Part shown: piece after piece, positions 44,171 through 53,300 of the stretch | How positions within the stretch are numbered: the stretch's first letter is position 1 | Layout of the letters: each line of letters opens with the position of its first letter | NCBI RefSeq assembly: GCF_030734285.1 | Contig: NZ_CP132294.1 | Span: forward strand, 3,844,001-3,908,000 | DNA: 64,000 nt | Reading direction: 5' to 3' | From: Natronococcus sp. AD-5 | GTDB lineage: Archaea > Halobacteriota > Halobacteria > Halobacteriales > Natrialbaceae | Made by a program: the position numbers and the translations under genes | Notes under the pieces: generated by a model | Database searches by the model: none | What the model saw: the letters and a program-made list of their open reading frames with translations, nothing else | What the model was told of the DNA's origin: nothing

Positions 44171-44921
44171 ATTCTCCAGAGAGACGTGTTTCTGGGATGT
44201 ACAGCTCGCTGGTTGTATACGGATCACAGGTCACTGAAGATCTCTCATCTGAGATCTCATTGGTCTCACAATCTAACTCATCGTGTGTCTCTAAATATCC
44301 CTCCCAAGTAGTGGCACGAGCTGATTCAGTGACGACCTCAATCTCGATTTCATAGGTATCTGCAGTTATATTCTGATAGAACCGGGGGGTTCGTTGCTCA
44401 GTCCGAACGAGAACCGTCTCTGACCCCCCTATCGAAAGATACTGATCAGAGCCACTAATTGACGTGTGTGGCAGCACAGTTCTTTCAGTGTCGACTTTGA
44501 AGCCCGGTTCGGTGACCATTCGACTCTCTTGATCTGTTTCGCGGAATAGCGCGCCATTCGAATAGACTACTTTCGAACCGTGTTCTGATTCGTAGACAAT
44601 CGGTTCTCCTTCCATTAGATAGACTTGTTCTGTGCCTCCGTCTGGAGTAACGCTCACGGTAAATTCCTCTTCAGCTCCGAAATACAGATCAGCACTCGAA
44701 ACTCGAATCTCTGTGGATCGGCCAACCGCACGGTCGCTTGCCTGATCGTCAATATTCCCAGCGAGGATTTCGAATGCTGCTTCGGCGTTGTTGATCTGCT
44801 CTCTGTCTCGAGAGTCAGCCAACGTGGATGTCCCGACAACTACGATCGTACTTGCGACCAGTACAACCATCCCGAAGAGGATGACATACCCAACTAGTTC
44901 GCTAACTGCGCGATCATCCAT
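44163..44921 (-). CDS. Pilin-like secreted protein, last gene of the operon (DUF7289-like)
   Basis: The ATG at 44921 (MDDRAVSELVGYVILFG) gives 252 residues and overlaps the preceding gene by eight bases. The leader DDRAVSELVG before a long hydrophobic helix (VILFGMVVLVASTIVVVG) resembles prepilin signals. The exterior domain carries PFAM-unrecognised beta sequence and two cysteines near the end (DCETNE, VTCDPY) that may pair. It closes a five-gene operon. Confidence 0.78.
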   Translation of the reverse strand: MDDRAVSELVGYVILFGMVVLVASTIVVVGTSTLADSRDREQINNAEAAFEILAGNIDDQASDRAVGRSTEIRVSSADLYFGAEEEFTVSVTPDGGTEQVYLMEGEPIVYESEHGSKVVYSNGALFRETDQESRMVTEPGFKVDTERTVLPHTSISGSDQYLSIGGSETVLVRTEQRTPRFYQNITADTYEIEIEVVTESARATTWEGYLETHDELDCETNEISDERSSVTCDPYTTSELYIPETRLSGEFS

Positions 44922-45357
44922 TTGAAACCACCAACTTATCAGCGCTAGAGTCATAGCTGATTTCAAGTGTTCCCCCGCTAAGCTGAGTTTCTTCGATCTG
45001 GGTCGTAGTCACAACTTTTGTTTCGACTGTAACGCCTGTCTCTGGCCCCTCAAGAGTGAGTATGGTTGGATCATTACCTTCGATAGCAACCATATAGCGT
45101 CCCTCACTGACCGTCTGTGGTGAATTCGATGTAACCGTGAGTTCCTTGGTTTCACTCTCAGTTTGGGCAAGTCGATCGGCAGTCTGGAGATCCGCTGCCA
45201 TCCGCTCTCCGATCACGTCTAATTCTTCCTGGACGGCTCGTTCCTGTTGTGATTCCAGTAATCCACCAGCGGCGATCGATACGCCAGTAACAACGACAAT
45301 GGTAACGGCCAGGAGAAGCGAATAACTAAGCACATTTGAGAGTGCTCTGTCAGTCAT
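44914..45357 (-). CDS. Pilin-like secreted protein (DUF7266-like)
   Basis: The 147-residue product begins MTDRALSNVLSYSLLLAVTI, a prepilin-like leader with a long hydrophobic helix, then a helical stalk (ESQQERAVQEELDVIGERM) typical of pilin N-domains and a small beta domain. It overlaps the preceding gene by four bases (ATGA). It is the fourth gene of the operon. Confidence 0.78.
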   Translation of the reverse strand: MTDRALSNVLSYSLLLAVTIVVVTGVSIAAGGLLESQQERAVQEELDVIGERMAADLQTADRLAQTESETKELTVTSNSPQTVSEGRYMVAIEGNDPTILTLEGPETGVTVETKVVTTTQIEETQLSGGTLEISYDSSADKLVVSNG

Positions 45358-46346
45358 AGTTTCCCCGGTGCGACACGAATTACTGATTCGTACTCGATCT
45401 GGGATCCCTCGTATCGGAACTCGATGTCTGCAGAGTAGATTCCAGAGACGGCATACGGATCCCCACCACCAGGCCCATTGAATTTCTCTGAGTTCTCTAA
45501 GGCTGGATTGTCAACTGTAAGTTCGTATTCTCCTTCAATCTGGTCTGAATTTTCATAAGAAATGCTGTAGGACGAGTCAAGATTGGATGCAAAAACTGCA
45601 GCTTCACAAGATTCACCGCTTACCGTCGATGCTGAGAAGTTTATAGTCGGATTTGACTCATCGATATCACACTTTGCGATAATATCAGACCCATCTTCTG
45701 CTGCTAGTACATTATTTCCTGTATCCTCGTCATGATAGATGTGAGCATTCCAGACATTGCTGTCGGATTCCGCTGCTATATGAAACGCACTAAGCGTATC
45801 TAACTCTGAAGCATCTGGATTGTTCGCGGTCTGATGCACATCAGTGACTTTGACCACGTAGTTTCGGGCATTGTCTTCCTCTCGGACGACCTCCCAAGAT
45901 GGATCTGCTTCTCCATCCGCACTTTCGAACGTACCAGGTGATGTCTGCCGAATTTGGACACCGTTCGTCGTCTCGAGGTTCTGTATCTCGCTGTAATCGC
46001 CGTCATGAACTACATACTGGTTGGCTTGCTCATACCATTCGATAATCTCAACTTCGAGATCGTCAGCCAATGCATTATGATTGTCTTGAGAATCCGAATT
46101 TTGATTGATCTCAATCATGAGATCTTCTGCAGCAACCGTCAGCGATTTTTCTGTCTTGACTGGGTCTCCGCCGCCGATATCACTCCCTCTCGTTCCCAAG
46201 TTCTCTGCATAGATCACGCTATTCAGCAACACAGCGAGGATCACCAATGTGACCGCAAGCATGAGTCCAGTGAGGACGAGTAACTGGCCTCGGTCTGATT
46301 GATCACGGTCCTGCTCATAGCGACTGAATGGGCTTACATCCGCCAT
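45354..46346 (-). CDS. Pilin-like secreted protein (DUF7261-like)
   Basis: The 330-residue product has an N-terminal leader ending QSDRGQLLVLTGLMLAVTLV, then IYAENLGTRGSDIGG, a pattern I recognise from a haloarchaeal family annotated DUF7261. The exterior domain is acidic, with two or three cysteines (AKCDID, GESCEA) and Asn-rich stretches carrying possible glycosylation sites. It overlaps the preceding gene by 13 bases. It is the largest member of the operon. Confidence 0.8.
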   Translation of the reverse strand: MADVSPFSRYEQDRDQSDRGQLLVLTGLMLAVTLVILAVLLNSVIYAENLGTRGSDIGGGDPVKTEKSLTVAAEDLMIEINQNSDSQDNHNALADDLEVEIIEWYEQANQYVVHDGDYSEIQNLETTNGVQIRQTSPGTFESADGEADPSWEVVREEDNARNYVVKVTDVHQTANNPDASELDTLSAFHIAAESDSNVWNAHIYHDEDTGNNVLAAEDGSDIIAKCDIDESNPTINFSASTVSGESCEAAVFASNLDSSYSISYENSDQIEGEYELTVDNPALENSEKFNGPGGGDPYAVSGIYSADIEFRYEGSQIEYESVIRVAPGKL

Positions 46347-46927
46347 ACTATCAACTCAATTTCAACAACGTTGTATAATTCGCCACTCCCTTCATCCGAA
46401 ATATAGAAGTTGTGTTCGTTATTCTGAAGCTCTTCTCCAGTATCGTCTTCATTTTCATCGTAGAAACTGTCTGAATCGTAGAGCGTAATTTTCTGAGTCG
46501 CTGTAACCGACTGATCGGTTGGTTCACCCTGATTGACAACCACCCAAGAACGGGTCTCCCCATCGTCCATATAGTTCACACGCAAATTGTAGGCGATCCC
46601 ACGATCAGTGAACGATGTTTTCAGCTCTTTACCTAATGTAAGACTCTCTGGCATATCATTGTGATAGAGTCCTTCTTTACTGGAGTCATGATATTCATAA
46701 TTCACGTGATCCCAGTATAGCACCGCAGATTTGAGCGATCCATCTTCTGCAGTTGCTTCGAGTAGATCGTGTGCAACTGCCTCTTGTTGATTTTCAATGT
46801 GCTGACTCGAGGTACTCTCTGTCATTGGCGTCACAGCAGAAACCTGCAGTGCAAATGTGAGACTCATTATCAGCAAGATTGCAGCAAATATCCCTTCTAG
46901 CGCGTGAATCTGTCCTCTATCCCTCAT
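46334..46927 (-). CDS. Pilin-like secreted protein (DUF7288-like)
   Basis: The ATG at 46927 overlaps the preceding stop by one base; a GTG lies one codon earlier. The 197-residue product opens MRDRGQIHALEGIFAAILLI, a short charged leader before a hydrophobic helix. The exterior part contains SSQHIENQQEAVAHDLLEA and a beta-rich end. The same opening is seen in a family annotated DUF7288. Confidence 0.78.
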   Translation of the reverse strand: MRDRGQIHALEGIFAAILLIMSLTFALQVSAVTPMTESTSSQHIENQQEAVAHDLLEATAEDGSLKSAVLYWDHVNYEYHDSSKEGLYHNDMPESLTLGKELKTSFTDRGIAYNLRVNYMDDGETRSWVVVNQGEPTDQSVTATQKITLYDSDSFYDENEDDTGEELQNNEHNFYISDEGSGELYNVVEIELIVWRM

Positions 46928-47364
46928 CACCAGACCCTCACGTACAACCAGTGTAATTTGTTATCTTTCGACACTTTTCGTTGGGTGATTGTCACTTGAT
47001 TATTGTCATCTGGATAATTGGGACCAACTTCGTAGTCTACCACTGGCCCCTCTATTTCCACATGAACACGCATGTGCTCGTCAGCTCCGATAGAGGAATA
47101 GAGTTCGTCGTTATTCTGATCGAAAAACTCGTCTGCTTTGGTTGTGTTCAACTCTGCCGTTGCTGGCGAATCTACGAGCTTCGATTCTGAAAGATAATCT
47201 GCTGTCCGATCAGCGAATAGCGGATCGGCAGATTGCCCCTCACTGAAGGGGGTTATCAACCCAGGAGCCATCATAAATATAAATACGACTGCCATGATGA
47301 ATATGGAAAATCCTAGCATGAAGTCAAATGGCGTCTGACCACGGTCGATTTGATCATACCTCAT
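46927..47364 (-). CDS. Pilin-like secreted protein, first gene of the operon (DUF7287-like)
   Basis: The 145-residue product opens MRYDQIDRGQTPFDFMLGFS, then IFIMAVVFIFMMAPGLITPF: a charged leader with RGQTPFDF and a hydrophobic helix, as in a haloarchaeal family annotated DUF7287. It starts the five-gene minus-strand operon with tightly overlapping ends. An AT-rich stretch upstream (47365-47450) holds the promoter. The five proteins probably assemble into, or prime, a surface filament. Confidence 0.78.
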   Translation of the reverse strand: MRYDQIDRGQTPFDFMLGFSIFIMAVVFIFMMAPGLITPFSEGQSADPLFADRTADYLSESKLVDSPATAELNTTKADEFFDQNNDELYSSIGADEHMRVHVEIEGPVVDYEVGPNYPDDNNQVTITQRKVSKDNKLHWLYVRVW

Positions 47365-47546
47365 GTATTCAATCTCGAATGAAATTCACTATTGATTGAT
47401 TATCCTCTCCGTATAAATCATTTTCACATCATTTAGTAAGGTATTTGAAATGAACGGTGATATGTGACCCCTTCGTACAAGCTCGACGTAGAGATGCGTT
47501 ACGGAGATGTACGTACAGACTTAGGGCAAGCATTAACTTCCAGGTC

Positions 47547-47810
47547 GCCGACGCGCTGGTATCGGGAGTGCCGCTTGACGCCGGCCAGACGACCCGCTGC
47601 GATCACTGCGGGCAGACCCTCCGGCCGAACGATTCTGTTAAGGTGCTCGTGTTGCTCGAAGGCGACGACATCGTGATCGCGGCGACACGGTGCATCCACT
47701 GTGCTCGAGGAGCGCTTCGAGACGAGACCGCGCGTGTGTGCTGGCTCGCCCGCGAGTGATCCTCGGCGGCGCTGAAGTCGTGGATCGGTCGAAGTGATAG
47801 ACTCAGGCCG
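47547..47810 (+). pseudogene. Zinc-finger protein remnant
   Basis: The frame contains QTTRCDHCGQTLRPNDSVKV, then IVIAATRCIHCARGALRDE and CWLARE before a stop at 47757. A frame change then gives RVILGGAEVVDRSK and a stop near 47803. The same ending (RVILSGASVVDRTG) occurs at 56820-56936. This is a Cys-rich haloarchaeal family whose N-terminus and linker are damaged here. Confidence 0.55.
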
Positions 47811-47880
47811 ACGACTCTCGTAGATCGATCCGCAAAACTGATTGTCACGTACTACTAGGAGTCGCGTAACTCGGTCACTC

Positions 47881-47994
47881 GCTCAAGTATCGGATAGTAC
47901 GGCCACCAAATGGCCGGGCAGGGTATCTGGCCCCAAGTCGAACATTGTCATCTGCACCATGAACTGTCGTACCTTCCGCGACCCATAGCGGTCT
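47881..47994 (+). repeat. Repeat A, right copy flanking the pilin cluster
   Basis: About 114 bases match 42009-42125 in the same orientation, including the conserved ending accttccgcgaccca-agcggtct. It lies just after the 3' end of the type IV pilin gene. Confidence 0.65.
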
Positions 47995-48046
47995 CAGAAT
48001 AGTATTCTCTAGCAACCGCAATAGTACCAAAAAAACTGTGATTGCG

Positions 48047-48499
48047 TTAGCTGAAGTCCCAGTCTTCTTCGCCTATGATACTCTCTTCTCCGCCATCACC
48101 AACCGCGATGATGTTGATGCTGCCAGTGGTCTTTAGTCCAGGGTCGTCCGAATCTGCAACCACTTCGCTACTGCCTACGTCGTCAAGACTAGTTAGCTCA
48201 ATCTCATCAACGTCGGCGCCACCACTATCATCAAGATCGCCACGGATGTAGAACGTAGCAGCATTCCCTCCATCTTCCAAAGTGAATTCAATGTTGTCAT
48301 TAGAGGCGTCTATCTCCGTTCCGACAACTGCATTCACCGGACCATCACCCATACTGTCACCCATATCCAGCACGAATGCGGCGATCACGGCCGCGAGAAT
48401 TACAGTTATAGCCACCATAAGGATGACGCCTATAACCGGCGATACAGCTCGTTCCTGATCGTTACCGACCAGCTTATTACGAATGATTTTCAGATCCAT
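48047..48499 (-). CDS. Archaeal type IV pilin (PilA-like)
   Basis: The 150-residue product starts MDLKIIRNKLVGNDQERAVS, followed by PVIGVILMVAITVILAAVIA. ERAVSPVIG is the conserved haloarchaeal pilin motif, cut by PibD before the hydrophobic helix. The mature domain is small and acidic (TEIDASNDNIEFTLEDGG). Pilins of this form build adhesion pili on the haloarchaeal surface. It is a single gene, divergent from the DNA-binding protein gene to its right. Confidence 0.9.
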   Translation of the reverse strand: MDLKIIRNKLVGNDQERAVSPVIGVILMVAITVILAAVIAAFVLDMGDSMGDGPVNAVVGTEIDASNDNIEFTLEDGGNAATFYIRGDLDDSGGADVDEIELTSLDDVGSSEVVADSDDPGLKTTGSINIIAVGDGGEESIIGEEDWDFS

Positions 48500-48822
48500 T
48501 GCTTATCATGCACCTGATCGGTCGCAAGGATTATCGCCCCTGGTCTGAAACCAGACATACGCGTCTGGGGGATTGGGACACCCTTCCCACCCAGCGCCGA
48601 TCCATCCTTCCGCCGTCGATTTGGTGCTAATCTAGCAACGCAACTGGTTGCATATATACTTATGGTATCGTGAAAATCAAGACTTTTGATAAGGGTTTCA
48701 GACTTGATAATCAGTCGTGTATAGAACTTCTACAGTACACCCTTGAACCCGAAGCCCTCTACCGGTTTTCCAGACTCGACAAAATAATAACACCAAAGCG
48801 ACTGGAGCTATACCAACGACCA

Positions 48823-49608
48823 ATGACAGACCTCGTGAACGAACAAGTTCTCGCGCACACCTACGACGGGGGATCCTACCCCGATGCCTGGGAAGCCGTC
48901 GAACAGTACCGGCGTGCAACCAGATACGCCTCAAAACACAACACGAAATCCGGAGCAACGGCCTCGGCGCTGGACCTGCCGCGATCGCGACTCCGCACCT
49001 GGATCGACGAGGATGGCGCACCAGACGCGATGCGGGCGATCGAAACCGCGCGTGATCATGGCTGGCTCAACTGCGAGTACGACGACTCGGAGTTTGCGGG
49101 CCTGAACGCACTCGTCGCGAACGTTCTCTCTGGTGGATCGATCACCGAGCGACACTATCGACCGATGTTTACGATCAATCACCGCGGCGAGGACTCACAC
49201 ATCTTCGACGCCCTCGAACTCGCGAACGTTCCCTACGAGGTCGTCGATGATCGTGACGGCCGCGCCGACGAGGCCCGCCCAAGCGACGGTGGCACCGTGC
49301 TGGGTCGTGTACTCGCGGTCCTTGGCGCACCGGTCGGCCCGAAAGCCGACCAGCGACTCGAGCTACCGGCGTATCTCGAGGGCGCTCCTGAGGACGTTCG
49401 TGAGACATTCGTGTACTCTTACCTCGAGAACCGGGCAATCCCGCACGAGGGCAAAGATACGCTCACGATCCGCGAGGAGCGAAATCGGGAATATCTCAAG
49501 GACCTTACACAGCTCATCAATGACGTTACTGGCGGTGGTGTCCAACTCGGTGACCGTGATATCGTCATCTCATCGAGTATCGCGCGCGAACTCGGAACAA
49601 TTCGATAG
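48823..49608 (+). CDS. HTH protein with WhiA/LAGLIDADG-like C-terminal half
   Basis: The ATG at 48823 (MTDLVNEQVLAHTYDGG) gives 261 residues; the open frame extends to 48670 without recognisable sequence. Residues 20-75 form a helix-turn-helix (YASKHNTKSGATASALDLPR, SRLRTWIDE). The second half has repeats like GTVLGRVLAVLGAPVGPK and YSYLENRAIPHEGKDTLTI, resembling the LAGLIDADG-type fold of WhiA-like proteins but without the acidic catalytic motif. It probably binds DNA without cutting it. It lies divergent to the pilin gene, so it may regulate it. Confidence 0.65.
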   Translation: MTDLVNEQVLAHTYDGGSYPDAWEAVEQYRRATRYASKHNTKSGATASALDLPRSRLRTWIDEDGAPDAMRAIETARDHGWLNCEYDDSEFAGLNALVANVLSGGSITERHYRPMFTINHRGEDSHIFDALELANVPYEVVDDRDGRADEARPSDGGTVLGRVLAVLGAPVGPKADQRLELPAYLEGAPEDVRETFVYSYLENRAIPHEGKDTLTIREERNREYLKDLTQLINDVTGGGVQLGDRDIVISSSIARELGTIR

Positions 49609-49715
49609 TGGTTTAGCGTGTTCTCAGTCTGATTCGATCTTGATTTCGTGTTCAGCGACGTTGAGATACATCACTTCAGCAGAGTTATACTGATACGAGA
49701 AAATCAATCTCTATA

Positions 49716-50033
49716 ATGAGTAATCAAGAAATATCCTCTGAGAATTCGAACAATGAATTAGAGGAGAAATCGGAAGGTGTAGAGCTGAATTACGAGGAAT
49801 CGTTCAATTCTGTTCCAACAAGAACTGTGTCTGGTGTTATCGCTCGAAGTAATGATACTGACCCGACGGATGATGTTGCCCTCCAAACTCGAAGATTGCT
49901 AAATCCAGATACACTTGAAGTGGCCGACAATCGCATCGGCTTGATTGTAACTCTCAACGGTGGTAAAGAGAAAACAACCGTTGTACTCTCCGATGAGGAT
50001 CTTGAGGATCTCGCATCCATAACCGGCGAATAA
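49716..50033 (+). CDS. Small acidic hypothetical protein
   Basis: The 105-residue product has an Asn/Glu-rich start (SSENSNNELEEKSEGVELN) and a beta-rich second half (VADNRIGLIVTLNGGKEKT, VVLSDEDLEDLASI). No membrane helix or catalytic motif was seen. Base composition is more AT-rich than the neighbours. The family is not recognised, but codon use fits a real gene. Confidence 0.6.
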   Translation: MSNQEISSENSNNELEEKSEGVELNYEESFNSVPTRTVSGVIARSNDTDPTDDVALQTRRLLNPDTLEVADNRIGLIVTLNGGKEKTTVVLSDEDLEDLASITGE

Positions 50034-50267
50034 TCGCGGATAACCCAATCGCGATTAGTTGAATGTAGTGAGTCCGTTTGTTCAGGAATACCAAAAGAAA
50101 CCATGCAGCGACAGCACTCACACCCCCTGTGCGGGAAGAAATTCGTGTAGACCTTCGTCAAGACCCGTGAGAAAGGTAGGAGCCAGTGAGTCTGTCCACC
50201 ACTCGTCACAAAGACCGATCATCGACGACATCAAGCATGAGGGCCCACTCTAAACACGCTCTGGAAA

Positions 50268-50440
50268 TCACTTGGTTGTCGACAGCTCGCATTCCGTACC
50301 GGCGATGGTGAACTCATCGTAATAAGTATCGATGATCGATGGTTCCATTGTCGGCGTTATATGCCTGAGACCGGCGGCTCGCACTTTCGTTTCAGCGTCG
50401 AAGCGCTCAAGTAAATTCTCCTTGAGGAATTCGACGTGTA
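50268..50440 (-). pseudogene. Duplicated C-terminal fragment of the Tat-secreted protein at 51329
   Basis: The frame reads EFLKENLLERFDAETKVRAA, then GLRHITPTMEPSIIDTYYDE and FTIAGTECELSTTK. It matches residues 185-240 of the protein encoded at 51329-52054 almost residue for residue. The rest of the gene copy is missing. It begins right after the end of the 50456 gene. Confidence 0.75.
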
Positions 50441-50455
50441 TTCCCAAGACAGCCG

Positions 50456-50725
50456 TCACTCATCACTATCGCCGAATGCCGATTCGGAGATATATTTAAT
50501 ACTCTCGAAACGACTCTCGAAGTCAGATTCGGTTTTCGACTCGTACTCGATCAGGCGATCAGCGGTGATCGTCCGAATGTCTCGCCCATCAGCCTGGAAT
50601 CGAACGAGACTGTTTAATACTTCGACATTGTCACAGCGAATCCACTCGTTCTTTTCTCGTGTGTGACCGTCTGGATGTCCACCGAGGAGCGTTACCTTGT
50701 ACCCGGCGTGTGTGTCGTCAGTCAT
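50456..50725 (-). CDS. Small hypothetical protein, 89 residues
   Basis: The product starts MTDDTHAGYKVTLLGGHPDG and has a beta-rich first half (WIRCDNVEVLNSLVRFQADG) and a helical, acidic end (ESDFESRFESIKYISESAF). An AT-rich promoter-like stretch lies upstream (50740-50770). The composition fits a real haloarchaeal gene of unknown family. Confidence 0.6.
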   Translation of the reverse strand: MTDDTHAGYKVTLLGGHPDGHTREKNEWIRCDNVEVLNSLVRFQADGRDIRTITADRLIEYESKTESDFESRFESIKYISESAFGDSDE

Positions 50726-50986
50726 CGTTATCTCCCCTACTTAAACACTCAAGTTTATTTATATAATTCTCCCTTAGATTATTGAATACTCCAAGGTGGC
50801 CCTTTTCTTTGACACGCTGTTAAAATCTTTCAGTTCGTGGTGCCCTGTCTTCAGCATATTTCGAGGTGGAGCCTTCGACCTCAAGGAGCAAGCGTGGCGA
50901 GCGAATAGGTCGGGGAGTACACAACAGACGAAATGAACTCTCACACCAGTGAGTGTTACCAGCGGTGAACTAGCAGATCAAACAGA

Positions 50987-51110
50987 TCACTCGTTCTCGA
51001 AGACCTCGGCAGTCTTCTCGGCCAGTTCGCTGGCCTCGATATGAGCGTACATCTCCGAAGTGGTCCGCGGGCCGGGGTGTCGAACACTCGCTGTGCTGCT
51101 GCCGCGCCGT
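50987..51110 (-). pseudogene. Integrase remnant, extreme C-terminus (family A)
   Basis: The frame reads SVRHPGPRTTSEMYAHIEAS, then ELAEKTAEVFENE and a stop. The intact form at 61 kb ends RITSQMYAHIKASELAEETAEVFENE (motifs MYAHI, ASELAE, EVFENE). The Tyr in MYAHI is the catalytic tyrosine. Upstream sequence (AAAAQRV) continues in another frame, showing a frameshift. Confidence 0.75.
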
Positions 51111-51328
51111 GCTCGCTCTCCGTGAGAAACGAATCGTACGTATCTCGAAGACCTGAACTGTCGCCGTGTACCGACGCCTCGTTCATATATGGGACAAAAA
51201 GTGCGGCGCGATCTATGGAAAACCCTGTCCTCACCGAGCCGCCTTCGGCGGCGAGTAGTGCGGGCTAGTTCACAAGAGACGGTTCGAATTCAGGGGACAC
51301 CGACTCCGGTATCCCCTCGTCACCTTCG

Positions 51329-52054
51329 TCACTCGGTCGTCGGCAACTCGTACTCCGTACTGGCGACGGTGAATCCATCATAATAGGTATCGATGGTCGA
51401 TGGTTCCATCGTCGGCGTTCCATGCCCGAGACCGGCAGCTCGCACTCTCGTTTCGGCGTCGAAGCTCTCGAGCAGGTTCTCCTCGAGGAATTCGATGTTG
51501 CTCGCGTCCATCGCCGTGGCGTTCTTACGGGTAATGTGCAGCCGCTTCCAGGGTTGGTCGCTTCCGGGGAGATCGCTCTCACCAGTGAGTTCAGGCGTCA
51601 CATCGCGTGTATACCAGCCCCCAGTCCGATCGTCGTCTTTCGTCCGAAAAACGAGTTCCATCCCCTTTCCACGGCCGGAAAGCACGAGACAGACCTCGTT
51701 TGGGGTCATACTGGTATTGTCTGCGCCCACATAATAGTCATAAGCCAACCCATCGGTGACGAGATCCTCGAGTGTCAGCTTTGCAGGCGTGAGATTCTGG
51801 AGCGAGACTGCATAGTCTTTCGTAGCATTGCCCTGTGAAGTTGCCTGGAGCACAGAATCTCGTTTACCTGCAGGATCCGCTGTCGACACGAACTGGACGT
51901 GATCCGTGCCATCGCCATCGACATCGAACGTGCGTGATAATGCCGCCGAAATCGGTTGCTCGAGCACATCTGTATTACTGTTGACTCCCGCGCCGCCGAC
52001 TGCTGCGATGGCGCCGGTTCCAAGGAACGATCGACGTGTTATTTTTCCCGACAT
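51329..52054 (-). CDS. Tat-secreted protein of unknown function
   Basis: The 241-residue product starts MSGKITRRSFLGTGAIAAVG, a clear twin-arginine signal. The mature part is beta-rich (AYDYYVGADNTSMTPNEV, GMELVFRTKDDDRTGGWYT, FTVASTEYELPTTE), suggesting a jelly-roll or lectin-like domain at the cell surface. There is no lipobox cysteine. A partial copy of its C-terminus lies at 50268-50440. The family is not recognised. An AT-rich promoter region lies just upstream. Confidence 0.75.
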   Translation of the reverse strand: MSGKITRRSFLGTGAIAAVGGAGVNSNTDVLEQPISAALSRTFDVDGDGTDHVQFVSTADPAGKRDSVLQATSQGNATKDYAVSLQNLTPAKLTLEDLVTDGLAYDYYVGADNTSMTPNEVCLVLSGRGKGMELVFRTKDDDRTGGWYTRDVTPELTGESDLPGSDQPWKRLHITRKNATAMDASNIEFLEENLLESFDAETRVRAAGLGHGTPTMEPSTIDTYYDGFTVASTEYELPTTE

Positions 52055-53086
52055 TCATTTATTCCTTATTTTACCCACAGTTAAATATTTCTACAGAGCT
52101 ATTTTTTCAGATAGAGTTGACGATTTGGTGTATCAGTGGCTCTATCCCGCTTCTACAGCCATCAACCATATTTGGTTTTTCTGACCTATTCTATATCTAC
52201 TCAATTTGTGTCTTTTTGATAGATTCTTCTCCCGTTATAATTCAGAAGTTTGCCATCTCGCTCACCGGATTGAGACCAACTGAGACCGGAAGATCACATT
52301 CCCTTTTTTATTAGTAGACTGCATTCAATCACTGAGAAGATATTATATATTTATGGCTGTATAGATTGAGGAATAAACGCGGGGCAGCGTATAGTGATGA
52401 GGTGCTTGTCCCGACAGACTTGCATAGGCGTGGACATCAGCTCCGAAGCCCACCCCACTTCGGGGCCTTTCAGTGAAATCAAGTCTCTAAATTCATAGCT
52501 TGATTGACCGAGTGCCACTATGATCACAAAATCCTCTTGCTGAGTCGTGTACATCGGCCGGGGCGTCGCTCGATCTTTGGATAGAAACCTATGAGTCGCT
52601 GGAGTAGTCACCGACAGTCCAAGCTACGGAATGTAAAACACGAGAGAACGGCTTCCCGTCATAGCTCCACTTTGTTGCCAGAACCACTTAAAGAACGAAT
52701 GCGGATTCACTCAAGCAGCGGAACTCATAGTTACCCCACGAATTGAACTGAAGAGTAGAACTATGGGTTGACTCTAACTTGTCGGTTTCCCCTGCAGCGT
52801 TGACCAACAGCGAGTCTTCGACGCCTCAAGTGTGAGTTAACAAGTTTAATTACCGAGCCTCTTTTCCATATCAGTAGTATATTAATTTCTCATACTACCA
52901 TCACGATGAATAAACTAACAATAGCATTTAACAAGTACCCTATGGAAGAGTGAGACCGGTGAGAGGGAGGATTGCCGAAGGAGGTTAGCGTGGTGTGTCA
53001 AGAATCGCTCTCCCCGATCGATCCTTCCCCTCCCGCATCAGAGAAGATGATTTACCCTATATAAGAAATATGATTCTGGTTTGTTT
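52055..53086. other. AT-rich gene-free stretch
   Basis: About 1 kb shows no coding bias on either strand. The first 300 bases are markedly AT-rich and contain the promoter of the Tat-secreted protein. No mobile-element ends were recognised. Confidence 0.45.
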
Positions 53087-53300
53087 TTAGATGATAAACT
53101 CGTCGCAGTCTTCGAGCAGGTACTGCTTGGTGATCTTCCGCTTCTCTCCCGGCTCGAGGCTTGAGGTAGTCGCCATCAACAGAGACTTCGGCGTCGCACA
53201 GCCGTTTCAGGACAGTTCGGCCGCCGTTCGTCGAGAGAGACGGCGGGACCACACCGTGTTGCCGCTGTAACTCGAGGGGGTCACCCTCTGACGCGTCCGC
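53087..53300 (-). pseudogene. Integrase remnant, middle-to-C-terminal part (family A), fused to another tail
   Basis: The frame reads DPLELQRQHGVVPPSLSTNG, then GRTVLKRLCDAEVSVDGDYLK, matching PLELQRKHRVVPPSLSSNGG in the 61 kb copy. After YLK the similarity ends and a different frame reads EPGEKRKITKQYLLEDCDEF to a TAA, the tail of some unrelated gene. Confidence 0.65.
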
